From assembly GCF_027620315.1 (NCBI RefSeq), contig NZ_JAPNNL010000009.1:1-64000 (forward strand): DNA of 64,000 nt. Reading direction: 5' to 3'. The DNA is from Nonomuraea corallina. Its GTDB lineage: Bacteria > Actinomycetota > Actinomycetes > Streptosporangiales > Streptosporangiaceae. The number at the start of each line of letters is the position of its first letter. Positions within the stretch are counted from its first letter, which is position 1. The position numbers and the translations under genes were made by a program. Shown in pieces: positions 8,553-17,422 of this stretch. Below the pieces are notes generated by a model that saw only the letters and a list, made by a program, of their open reading frames with translations, searched no databases and had not been told where the DNA came from.

Positions 8553-10253
8553 TCAGCGGCCCGGCAGGGTGAGGCCGACGACCAGGGGGTCGTGGTCGGA
8601 GGAGCGGAAGGCGTCCGGCCGGTACAGGCCGGGCGGGTTGAACTCGGTGTTGTAGTCGCGGACGCGGGGCTCGTCGGCGTTGGCGTGCCAGATGGCGACG
8701 CTGGTGACGCGCTTGAGCAGCTGCCTGCTCGCCATCATGTGGTCGAGCTCCCCGGCCAGCCCGTCGAACAGGTAGCTGTAGCGCAGCGGGGCGGGCACGT
8801 ACCGCTTGGTGAGGCTGGTGAGGCCGCCGGCTTCGAGCGTGTCGATCGGGTCCTCCTCGCCGTAGGCGTTGAGGTCGCCGAGGACGAGCGGGGCCGGCAG
8901 GTCCCCGATGAGGCCGAGCAGCGCCTGCGCCTGCCGCACCCGGGTGGGGTTCCAGCAGCCCTGACCGTCGCCCTGGTCGGCGTCGGGCCCGCCGTCGGGG
9001 CAGGAGCCCTTGGACTTGAGGTGGTTGACGACCATGGTGAACGGCTGCCCGCCGTGCGCGCGGCGGAAGCTCTGGATGAGCGGCGGCCGGCTGAACACCG
9101 GGTCCTGCGAGGAACGGGCCGCGCCCACCGGGGTCAGCCTGCCCGGCTTGTAGATGAGGCCGACCTGGATCGCGTCGGTGCCCGGGAAGGGGTGGGTGAG
9201 CGCCGCGTACGTGCCCGCGCCCATCTCGGCGTTGACCGCGTCGACCAGGGCGTCCAGGGCGACCTGTCCGTTGTTCTCGACCTCCATGAGGCCGATGGCG
9301 TCGGCGTCGATGCCCTTGATCGCGGCGACGAGCTTGGCGAGCTGACGCTGCTGCTCCTCGGCGGTGTTCGCGCCGCGCGACCCGATCGTGGTGAACCAGT
9401 TGAGCGTGTTGAACGAGGCCACCTTGACGTTGCCGAGCACCGGGAAGGGCCGGGGCAGGCGCGGGTTGGTGGCCTGGTAGCGGATCGGCTCGGTCGGCTG
9501 CAGCCGGTAGGCGTCGAAGCCGTAGCCGAGGACGCCGGTGACGCCGGTGGCGCTGTCGCCGGCGCGCACGATGGGCGGCAGCGTGGCCGGGTTCTGCTGG
9601 TTGGAGCCGTCGTCCACGAGCAGCGAGCGGCGGGCGTTCTCGGCGGCGTCCACGCCTGGCCGGTCGGTCGGCTGGAAGAGCCTGCCGCCGGAGGAGAGCG
9701 TCACCTCGCCGAAGCGGCCCAGGTTGTAGGTGTCGTTGACGGTGAGCCGCTGCGGGAAGGTGAGCAGCACGTTCTCCACCGGCTCCAGGTCGGCGGCGGG
9801 CAGCCGGTGGCGCAGCGGCGCGACCGAGCCGGTCCCGCAGACGTCCACGGCGGTGACGGGCGACAGCTCGGTCCACCCGTTGAACTCGACGGCCCGGCCG
9901 GTGACGAGCACCCGGTCGCCGACCTTCACGTCCTGGAAGGAGTCGCGGGCGAAGGCGAACAGCGCGTCGGAGGTCGCCGGGTCGGCGTCCGGCGTGGGGT
10001 CCTGCAGGAAGAACCCGCTGAGCTGGTCGGCGCGCTGGAAGTCGGCGGTGACCACGCCTTCGACCCGGACGGTCCGCCCGGCGAGCGGGGTGGCGGCGCC
10101 GCTGCCCTGGACCTCGGCGATCTCCCGGTCGGGCGGGGTGTCGCAGGGGCCGGCGGGCGTCGCCGATGCGGATGCCGGCAGCAGGCCGGCGACGAGCGCG
10201 GCCGCGGTGAGCACGGCACAGGTGGCCCGGGATAAAACATGCATAAGCGGCAC
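8553..10253 (-). CDS. Secreted endonuclease/exonuclease/phosphatase-family nuclease
   Basis: A 566-residue extracellular DNase of the ExeM/NucH type. A Sec signal peptide (residues 1-31, ending ASASA) is followed by an OB-fold-like region (residues about 45-170: GRTVRVEGVVTADFQ, DRVLVTGRAVEF). The EEP catalytic domain shows NTLNWFT, LMEVENNG, DLNAYGEEDP and a terminal SSDHDPLVVGL, which supply metal and phosphate ligands. The start may be GTG 10253 or ATG 10244; neither has a clear ribosome-binding site. It probably degrades extracellular DNA for phosphate or nutrient recovery. There is no sortase or anchoring motif. Confidence 0.9.
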   Translation of the reverse strand: MPLMHVLSRATCAVLTAAALVAGLLPASASATPAGPCDTPPDREIAEVQGSGAATPLAGRTVRVEGVVTADFQRADQLSGFFLQDPTPDADPATSDALFAFARDSFQDVKVGDRVLVTGRAVEFNGWTELSPVTAVDVCGTGSVAPLRHRLPAADLEPVENVLLTFPQRLTVNDTYNLGRFGEVTLSSGGRLFQPTDRPGVDAAENARRSLLVDDGSNQQNPATLPPIVRAGDSATGVTGVLGYGFDAYRLQPTEPIRYQATNPRLPRPFPVLGNVKVASFNTLNWFTTIGSRGANTAEEQQRQLAKLVAAIKGIDADAIGLMEVENNGQVALDALVDAVNAEMGAGTYAALTHPFPGTDAIQVGLIYKPGRLTPVGAARSSQDPVFSRPPLIQSFRRAHGGQPFTMVVNHLKSKGSCPDGGPDADQGDGQGCWNPTRVRQAQALLGLIGDLPAPLVLGDLNAYGEEDPIDTLEAGGLTSLTKRYVPAPLRYSYLFDGLAGELDHMMASRQLLKRVTSVAIWHANADEPRVRDYNTEFNPPGLYRPDAFRSSDHDPLVVGLTLPGR

Positions 10254-10350
10254 TCTAGGCCCAGGGCCCGTGACAGGTGTCTACAGAGTTGTGACCACAA
10301 GCTTCCATGGCCGGACCTTGACAGGGCCGCGTCCCGGGTATGACCAGGGC

Positions 10351-11493
10351 ATGGACTGGGTCACCTGCGCGCAATCGGCGACCTGCACCGGGATCGCCCG
10401 CCGCCCCTACGACCGCTGTCTCGCCCACCTCCCCCAGGACGAGGTCACCGTCGCGCTGGCGGGGATGGAGCCAGGAAGGCTGCTGGACCTGCGCGGCACG
10501 ACGCTCAGCGGCGACCTGCTGCGCCGCGTCGTGGAGGCCACCCGGAGCAGGCCCGGCCGGGCCCGGCTGGACCGGGCCCGCTTCACCGGGGACGTGCGCC
10601 TCGCGGGGGTGACGTTCGCGGGCGACGTGTCGCTCGACGGCGCCAGGTTCGAGCGGCTGGCGTCGTTCTTCGGCGCCCGCTTCGAGGGCAACCTGTCCCT
10701 GGCGAGCGTCCGCTTCGCCAGGGAGCTGTCGTTCCACGGCGTGCCGGTGCGCGGGCACGTCTCGCTCGACGGGGCGGTGATGAGCAGAGACGCGCTGTTC
10801 AGCCAGGCGGTGTTCGGGCACGGGCTGTCCTGCGAGTCCGCCCGGTTCGAGGGGTACGCGACCTTCGACGGGGCCAGCCTGGGCGAGGCGGCGAGCTTCC
10901 GGGGCGCCCGGTTCGGCCGCACGCTCTCCTTCCGCAAGGTGAGCGGCAGCGCGGGGTTCGACGCGGCCCGCTTCGCCGCCGACGCCTACCTGTCGGCCAC
11001 CGGCCGGTTCTCGGCCGCGCGGGCGCGCGCCGACGGCGCCCTGGACCTGGCCGTGCGCGGCTGCGGGGTGGATCTGCGCCGGCTCGTGGTGGCGGGGACC
11101 ACGACGGTACGGCTCACCGACTCCCAGGCCGACCTGGAGGGCGCTGTCCTGCACGGCGCGGCGACGGTGACCGGGCGCGGCGCGTCCACGCTGACGTCGT
11201 TGTGCGAGGTGGACGCGGCCAGCCTGGCCCTGCACGGGCTCGACCTGTCGGCCTGCCGGTTCGCCGGGCTGGCGCACCCGGCGGGCGTGCGGCTGGAGGA
11301 GTGCACGTTCGCGCTCACCGGGCACGGCATGCGGGTGAGCGTCAGCCTGCCGATGCTGCGCTGGCTCTCCCGCAGCCGCTTCTCCCGCGATCGCTCCTCC
11401 CGCGATCGCTTCTCCCGCGACGGCTCCTCCCGCGACGGCTTCTCGAACCGCTTGTCCCGCCGCCCTAACGCGGCGACCCAGCCGTTAGAGTGA
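10351..11493 (+). CDS. Pentapeptide-repeat-like protein
   Basis: A 380-residue protein whose middle (residues about 65-230) is built from repeats of the type ARF-x-G-x3-L-x-G-x-x-F (ARFTGDVRLAGVTFAGDVSL, ARFEGNLSLASVRF, ARFGRTLSF). This matches the right-handed quadrilateral helix of pentapeptide-repeat proteins. The N-terminus carries a small Cys-containing segment (CAQSATCTGIARRPYDRC). The C-terminus ends in a basic tail with four five-residue repeats (FSRDR/SSRDG). There is no signal peptide or membrane helix. The role is unknown; gyrase protection is known for some relatives but is not supported here. The 3' end overlaps the convergent SRPBCC gene by 9 nt. Confidence 0.75.
   Translation: MDWVTCAQSATCTGIARRPYDRCLAHLPQDEVTVALAGMEPGRLLDLRGTTLSGDLLRRVVEATRSRPGRARLDRARFTGDVRLAGVTFAGDVSLDGARFERLASFFGARFEGNLSLASVRFARELSFHGVPVRGHVSLDGAVMSRDALFSQAVFGHGLSCESARFEGYATFDGASLGEAASFRGARFGRTLSFRKVSGSAGFDAARFAADAYLSATGRFSAARARADGALDLAVRGCGVDLRRLVVAGTTTVRLTDSQADLEGAVLHGAATVTGRGASTLTSLCEVDAASLALHGLDLSACRFAGLAHPAGVRLEECTFALTGHGMRVSVSLPMLRWLSRSRFSRDRSSRDRFSRDGSSRDGFSNRLSRRPNAATQPLE
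11380..11439 (+). repeat. Four 15-bp tandem repeats in the pentapeptide-like gene
   Basis: Four in-frame copies of YYCTCCCGCGAYSGC encode the basic tail FSRDR-SSRDR-FSRDG-SSRDG. A copy-number change would keep the frame. Confidence 0.85.
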
Positions 11494-11913
11494 CGCCGCC
11501 ACCTCGGCGATCTTCCTGGGCACGGTCCGCCAGCCGCCGCCCATGATCCGGCGCGACATCCGCTGGATCGGGTCGTCGGGGTCGAAGCCCTCGTGGTCGA
11601 GGAACAGGCGGGTGCCCCGGCCTTCGGGCTCCAGCCGCCAGGTGACGGTCCAGCCGACCCGGCCGTCGCTCCAGCTCAGTCTGAGCAGCTTCTCCGGCTC
11701 CGCCTCCAGCACCTGGCAGTGCACGACCCCGGCGAAGCCGGCCCGCTCGTTGGGCGCGGTGGTGAAGGTGAAGCGGTGTCCCACCTCGGGCCTGATGTCG
11801 CCGGGCATGAGCCAGCGGGCCACCAGCTCCGGCTCGGTGAGCGCGCGCCAGACCTTGGCCGGCGGGTGCGCGAGGAACTCGTCCAGCCGGATGGCGGTCG
11901 GGTCGTCAGCCAT
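11485..11913 (-). CDS. SRPBCC (AHSA1-like) domain protein
   Basis: A 142-residue START/AHSA1-fold protein with typical features: FLAHPPAKVWRALTEPELVARWLMPGD at the N-terminus (the pattern of AHSA1 proteins) and the C-terminal helix GGGWRTVPRKI. It is the last gene of a VOC-ArsR-SRPBCC operon and overlaps the arsR stop by 8 nt. This gene order is common in actinobacteria, where the ArsR protein controls its own operon. The ligand of the hydrophobic cavity is unknown. Confidence 0.9.
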   Translation of the reverse strand: MADDPTAIRLDEFLAHPPAKVWRALTEPELVARWLMPGDIRPEVGHRFTFTTAPNERAGFAGVVHCQVLEAEPEKLLRLSWSDGRVGWTVTWRLEPEGRGTRLFLDHEGFDPDDPIQRMSRRIMGGGWRTVPRKIAEVAASL

Positions 11914-12232
11914 GGTCGTCCTCCATCTCGTCCAGGAGCCCGCGCAGACCGGCCAGCTTGCCCCGCCAGAAGCGCTCGTACGGGACGAGCCAGTCGCGCA
12001 CGCTCATCAGCGGCTCGGCCTCCAGCCGGTAGTGCCGCTCGCGTCCCCTGCGGGTCTCGGCCACCAGGCCGGCGTCCTTGAGCACCTTGAGGTGCTCCGA
12101 CACGCTCGGCCGGCTCATGTCGAACCGGTCGGCCAGCCGGCCGGCGGGCTGTGCTCCCTCCTCCAGCAGCAGCCGGAGCAGCTCGCGCCGGGCGGGGCTG
12201 GCCAGCGCGGCGAAGACGGGATCGGCGGTCAT
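11906..12232 (-). CDS. ArsR family winged-helix repressor
   Basis: A 108-residue ArsR regulator. It starts FAALASPARRELLRLLLEEG and carries the recognition helix MSRPSVSEHLKVLKDAGLV followed by the wing RGRERHYRLE. The metal-binding CVCDL motif of ArsR/SmtB is absent, so it belongs to the metal-independent branch often paired with SRPBCC proteins. Its ATG overlaps the VOC stop (ATGA). It probably binds the perfect 10-bp inverted repeat at 12593-12616, between the -35 and -10 boxes of its own operon. Confidence 0.92.
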   Translation of the reverse strand: MTADPVFAALASPARRELLRLLLEEGAQPAGRLADRFDMSRPSVSEHLKVLKDAGLVAETRRGRERHYRLEAEPLMSVRDWLVPYERFWRGKLAGLRGLLDEMEDDHG

Positions 12233-12582
12233 CCGCCCGCCGCCACGAAGCCGTTGCCGAACGGGTCCTGGAACAGCAGCTGGCGGCCCCACGGCTCGTC
12301 GGTGGGCCCCTGGACCTCCACCCCGTCCTCGCGCAGCCGCTCGGCCAGGGCGTCGACGTCGGGGGCGGCGAGCACCAGCCCGCCGATCGGCGCCATGCCG
12401 GGGAACCAGGAGGCGAGCAGGAGCGAGCTCTCGGCGGCCTTGGGCGCGACGGTGAGCCAGCGACCCATCGGGAACGGGTTGTCGGAGCGGACCTCGAAGC
12501 CGAGGGCGCCGGTGTAGAAGGCGAGCGCGCGGTCCTGGTCGGAGACGGGCACGGTCACGGTGACGACGTGTGAGATGAGCAT
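12229..12582 (-). CDS. VOC (glyoxalase/bleomycin-resistance fold) protein
   Basis: A 117-residue single-domain vicinal-oxygen-chelate protein with two beta-alpha-beta-beta-beta modules: ISHVVTVTVPVSDQDRALAF opens it and LLFQDPFGNGFVA closes it. I chose ATG 12582 over GTG 12591. A TATAGT -10 box lies exactly 7 nt before 12582, so the message is probably leaderless and would begin near this codon. It is the first gene of the VOC-ArsR-SRPBCC operon. Substrate unknown. Confidence 0.9.
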   Translation of the reverse strand: MLISHVVTVTVPVSDQDRALAFYTGALGFEVRSDNPFPMGRWLTVAPKAAESSLLLASWFPGMAPIGGLVLAAPDVDALAERLREDGVEVQGPTDEPWGRQLLFQDPFGNGFVAAGG

Positions 12583-12589
12583 GCCATCC

Positions 12590-12619
12590 ACTATATGTAG
12601 GATTTTTCCTACATATCAA
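12590..12619 (-). promoter_or_regulatory. Promoter with ArsR operator
   Basis: On the minus strand TTGATA (-35, 12619-12614) and TATAGT (-10, 12595-12590) are 18 bp apart. Overlapping the -10 box and filling most of the spacer is a perfect inverted repeat, ATATGTAGGA and TCCTACATAT with a 4-nt centre (12593-12616). Bound repressor would block RNA polymerase directly. Confidence 0.75.
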
Positions 12620-12662
12620 GATATCAGGGAAATCCCCTATGGGGACGGCCCCTCCTCCTCCG

Positions 12663-12668
12663 TACACT
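12663..12668 (+). promoter_or_regulatory. -10 box (TACACT), probable leaderless start
   Basis: TACACT ends 7 nt before the ATG at 12676 and no Shine-Dalgarno is present. It is divergent from the VOC operon promoter. Confidence 0.4.
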
Positions 12669-12675
12669 GAGGCCC

Positions 12676-13362
12676 ATGCTCATCGACGACTACGCGGCCG
12701 AGCTGAGACGTGCCCTGTCCGGGCCCTATGGTCCGAAGCGCGACCTGGTCGTCGAGGCCCGGCACAGCCTGCTCGACTGCGCCGAGGCCTACCAGGCCCA
12801 GGGCCTGCGCCGGACGGAGGCGGAGCGGCGGGCGGTCGAGGAGTTCGGCCCGGTCCGCGACGTGGCGCCCGGCTACCAGGAGGAGCTGACCGCCTCGGCG
12901 GGACGCAGGCTGGGGCTGCTGCTGTTCGTCAGCGTGCCGGCGACGGTGCTGGCCTGGGGCCTGATCTGGTCCTTCCAGCCCGCAGAGACGTGGGTGGCGG
13001 CCGACCGGCCGGAGTGGTTCACGACGGCGTCCCGGCTGCTCGACGTCGTGCAGCTGGCCTTCGGCCTCTACGGGGGGCTGGCGCTGCTCGCCCTGAGCCG
13101 GCCGGCCCGCTGGATCCCGCGGCCGCGTCTGGTGACACGCTCGCTCGGCCTCTCGGTCTGGTTGCTGCTGCCGCTGAACACCCTGCTCGGCCTGCTGATC
13201 TCGCATGCCTCGCAGCTGCCCGCGAGCACGCTGTCCTCCACCCCCGTCGTCCTGGCCAACGTGCTGACGTACGCCTTCGCCGGGACGCAGCTCTACTGCG
13301 CGACCCGGTGCGTCATGCTGAGCCGGAAGGCTTGGCCTCCGGCCGCAGCACGCTCCCGATAG
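12676..13362 (+). CDS. Permease-prefix (HAAS-like) domain membrane protein
   Basis: A 228-residue protein. A cytoplasmic N-terminal helical domain (residues 1-75; RHSLLDCAEAYQAQGLRRTEAERRAVEEFG) of the kind found before permeases and next to PadR regulators is followed by four membrane helices. The convergent partner is a PadR repressor, a pairing seen across actinobacteria and Firmicutes. The 3' ends of the two genes overlap by 50 nt on opposite strands, so both sequences are coding in two frames there. Function unknown; a PadR-linked membrane sensor is a guess. Confidence 0.8.
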   Translation: MLIDDYAAELRRALSGPYGPKRDLVVEARHSLLDCAEAYQAQGLRRTEAERRAVEEFGPVRDVAPGYQEELTASAGRRLGLLLFVSVPATVLAWGLIWSFQPAETWVAADRPEWFTTASRLLDVVQLAFGLYGGLALLALSRPARWIPRPRLVTRSLGLSVWLLLPLNTLLGLLISHASQLPASTLSSTPVVLANVLTYAFAGTQLYCATRCVMLSRKAWPPAAARSR

Positions 13363-13654
13363 CGCTGGTGAAGGCCTGCCAGGCCGACCGCTCCCCCTCC
13401 AGCTGCCGCCTGCCCGCGTCGGTGAGACGGTAGGTGCGCCGTCTGCGCCCGCCGACCGTGTCCCACGCGCTCACCAGATAGCCGGTCCGCTCCAGCCTGC
13501 GCAGCGCCGGATAGACGGTGCCGGTCGGCACGTTGAGCGCGCCTGCGCTGCGCTCCTGCAGGGCCTCGATGATGGCGTAGCCGTGCAGCGGCTCCCGTTC
13601 GAGCACCGAAAGCAGCAGGGCGTCCATGTGGCCGCGGAGCGCGTCGGGATTCAT
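13313..13654 (-). CDS. PadR family transcriptional regulator
   Basis: A 113-residue PadR repressor with the winged helix at residues 10-85: LLLSVLEREPLHGYAIIEAL, VPTGTVYPALRRLERTGYL and the wing RRRTYRLTDAG. I chose ATG 13654, with AGGA 8 nt upstream, over longer in-frame starts. It is transcribed away from cydABDC. The 76-bp gap between them contains a 16-bp perfect palindrome, so it probably represses itself and perhaps the oxidase operon. It also faces the permease-prefix gene tail to tail. Confidence 0.9.
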   Translation of the reverse strand: MNPDALRGHMDALLLSVLEREPLHGYAIIEALQERSAGALNVPTGTVYPALRRLERTGYLVSAWDTVGGRRRRTYRLTDAGRRQLEGERSAWQAFTSAIGSVLRPEAKPSGSA

Positions 13655-13684
13655 GGCCACGATCCTAAGCATCCATCGGTCATG

Positions 13685-13710
13685 TAGGTAGGCTACATGT
13701 AGCCTGTCTA
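13685..13710. promoter_or_regulatory. Palindromic operator between padR and cydA
   Basis: AGGCTACATGTAGCCT (13690-13705) is a perfect 16-bp palindrome. The symmetry extends imperfectly to 26 bp, TAGG...TCTA. An additional ATGT-N9-ACAT pair starts at 13682. PadR sites are typically of the ATGT/ACAT type. It lies just upstream of a TATATA stretch (13710-13715) that may be the cydA -10 region. Confidence 0.65.
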
Positions 13711-13730
13711 TATATCGAAAGGAGTGGCTA

Positions 13731-14897
13731 ATGGAAGCACTCGACCTGGCCCGCTTACAGTTCGCCGTGACCGGAAGCCTGCACTTCCTGTTCGTCGTGC
13801 TCACGCTGGGACTGGCGCCCCTGGTGGCGATCATGAACACGCGGTTCGCGCGCACCGGCAGGCCGCTGCACGAGCGGATGACCCGCTTCTGGGGGCAGAT
13901 CTACGTCGTCAACTACGCCCTGGGCATCGTCACCGGCCTGGTGATGGAGTTCCAGTTCGGGCTGTCGTGGAGCGGGCTGTCCCACTACGCGGGCGACGTG
14001 TTCGGGGCGCCGCTCGCCATGGAGACGCTGCTGGCGTTCTTCCTGGAGTCCACGTTCCTGGGGTTGTGGATCTTCGGCTGGGGACGGCTGCCGAAGTGGG
14101 CGCACCTCGCCAGCATCTGGATGGTCGCCGCGACCGCGTACGCCAGCGCGTTCTTCATCATGGTCGCCAACTCGTTCCTGCAGAACCCGGCCGGGGCGGT
14201 CGTCGCCGGTGACCGGCTGGCGCTGGTGGACGCCGGGGCGCTGTTCACCAACGACACGCTGGTGTTCGCGCTGCCGCACGTCCTGGGCGCCGGGCTGTTC
14301 ACCGGGGCGATGGTGCTCGTCGGCGCCAGCGCCTACCAGCTGCGGCGGCGCACCGGGGAGCGGGAGTTCTTCACCAGCTCCATGCGGACCGGGATCGTGG
14401 CGGCGGCCATCGGCATCGCGCTGACCGTGGCGTTCGGCTATTCCCAGTTCGGCCACATCCAGGAGGGCAAGTTCGACGACAACCCGGCGGCCTCGGTGCC
14501 GCTGGGGCTGATGATGGAGGGCGGCAACCTGCTGTCCCTGGTCGTGTTGCTGTTCATGCTGCCGCTGGTCAACAATCTGCCGCGCTGGCGGTGGGCGCAC
14601 CCTCTGCTGATGGCCCTGACGCCGCTGCCCTTCGTGCTGGCCATCCTCGGCTGGCTGGCGAGAGAGCTGGGCCGGCAGCCGTGGATGATCTGGGAGAAGC
14701 TCACCGTGGCCGACGCCATGACGCCGGGTCTCACCCCCGGCATGGTCACCGCCTCCTTCACCGGGTTCGCCGTCGTGCTGGGGCTGCTGGCCGTCGTCGA
14801 CTACGTGCTCATCGCCAGGATGGTCCGGCGCGGCCCGCGCGACCTCGCCCTCGGCGCCACCGCCCCCGAGCGGCCCGCACCCGCTCTGAGCCTCTAG
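13731..14897 (+). CDS. cydA: Cytochrome bd-type oxidase subunit I, compact
   Basis: The oxygen-reducing subunit of a bd-type terminal oxidase in the membrane. At 388 residues it is much shorter than E. coli CydA (about 520). Kept features are the N-terminal heme ligand (H18 in SLHFLF), the glutamates in AMETLLAFFLESTF, a histidine at LPHVLGAG and the late GRQPW motif. Missing are the long quinol-binding Q-loop: only about 25 residues (SQFGHIQEGKFDDNPAAS) join the helices where E. coli has over 100. The glutamate before GRQPW (E445 in E. coli) appears replaced by a hydrophobic residue. AAAGGAG precedes the ATG. The electron donor may therefore not be a quinol in the usual way. Confidence 0.88.
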   Translation: MEALDLARLQFAVTGSLHFLFVVLTLGLAPLVAIMNTRFARTGRPLHERMTRFWGQIYVVNYALGIVTGLVMEFQFGLSWSGLSHYAGDVFGAPLAMETLLAFFLESTFLGLWIFGWGRLPKWAHLASIWMVAATAYASAFFIMVANSFLQNPAGAVVAGDRLALVDAGALFTNDTLVFALPHVLGAGLFTGAMVLVGASAYQLRRRTGEREFFTSSMRTGIVAAAIGIALTVAFGYSQFGHIQEGKFDDNPAASVPLGLMMEGGNLLSLVVLLFMLPLVNNLPRWRWAHPLLMALTPLPFVLAILGWLARELGRQPWMIWEKLTVADAMTPGLTPGMVTASFTGFAVVLGLLAVVDYVLIARMVRRGPRDLALGATAPERPAPALSL

Positions 14898-14907
14898 GAG
14901 CGCCCCG

Positions 14908-15672
14908 ATGGAGCTGATCTGGTTCGCCGTCTTCGCCGTCCTGCTGGCCGGCTACTTCGCGTTGGAGGGCTTCGACCTGGGGGTCGGCCTGCTGCTTCCG
15001 GTCCTCGGCAGGACCAGGGACGACCGGGACCGCATGGTCGCCGCGATCGGGCCGTACGTGCTCGCCAACGAGGTGTGGCTGGTCGCGCTCGCCGGGACGC
15101 TGTTCGGCGTCTACCCGCTGCTGGAGGGCGAACTGCTCCCGGCGCTCTACCCGCTGGTCGTGGCCATGCTGCTGGCCTGGATCCTGCGGGACGCCGGGCT
15201 GTGGTTCCGGCGCAGGGCCGGCGGCTCCCGGTGGCGGGCGTTCTGGGACGGGACGATCGTGCTGGGCTCGCTCTGGCTGTCGTTCGGCTGGGGGCTGGTG
15301 ATGCACGCCGCGGCCACCGGCTTCGCCGGGCCGCTCATGCACCCGCTGGGGCTGCTGATGGGCGCGGCGGTGACGCTGCTGTTCGCCTGGCACGGCCGCG
15401 TCTTCCTGGGCTGGCGGCTGCCGGGCTTCGCCGGGCCCGCGCGCACCGGCCGGGCGCTGGCGGCGTCGGCGGCGGTGGCCGCGCTGCCGGCGCTGGCCCT
15501 GGCCGGCGGCGGGATGTCCGTCCTCATCGAGCACAGCGCGCCGGCCGCTACGCTGAATGTGCTCAGTCTCATGGTCCTTCCGTTCGCACCCCTCATGGTC
15601 GGGGCGCAAGTATGGATATGGCGTACTTTCCGTCCTGGTAAGGACGCTGACCGACACCCTTCGTTCTTCTGA
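14908..15672 (+). CDS. cydB: Cytochrome bd-type oxidase subunit II, compact
   Basis: Structural partner of CydA, 254 residues with about seven hydrophobic segments; typical CydB has 330-380 residues. Family features include FALEGFDLGVGLLLP near the N-terminus and the NEVWLV stretch. TAGGAG lies 9 nt before the ATG. The shortening matches that of CydA, suggesting both subunits belong to a reduced branch of the superfamily rather than a damaged gene. It is followed after 7 nt by cydD. Confidence 0.88.
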   Translation: MELIWFAVFAVLLAGYFALEGFDLGVGLLLPVLGRTRDDRDRMVAAIGPYVLANEVWLVALAGTLFGVYPLLEGELLPALYPLVVAMLLAWILRDAGLWFRRRAGGSRWRAFWDGTIVLGSLWLSFGWGLVMHAAATGFAGPLMHPLGLLMGAAVTLLFAWHGRVFLGWRLPGFAGPARTGRALAASAAVAALPALALAGGGMSVLIEHSAPAATLNVLSLMVLPFAPLMVGAQVWIWRTFRPGKDADRHPSFF

Positions 15673-15679
15673 GGCGCTC

Positions 15680-17418
<1,739 letters not shown>

Positions 17419-17422
<4 letters not shown>

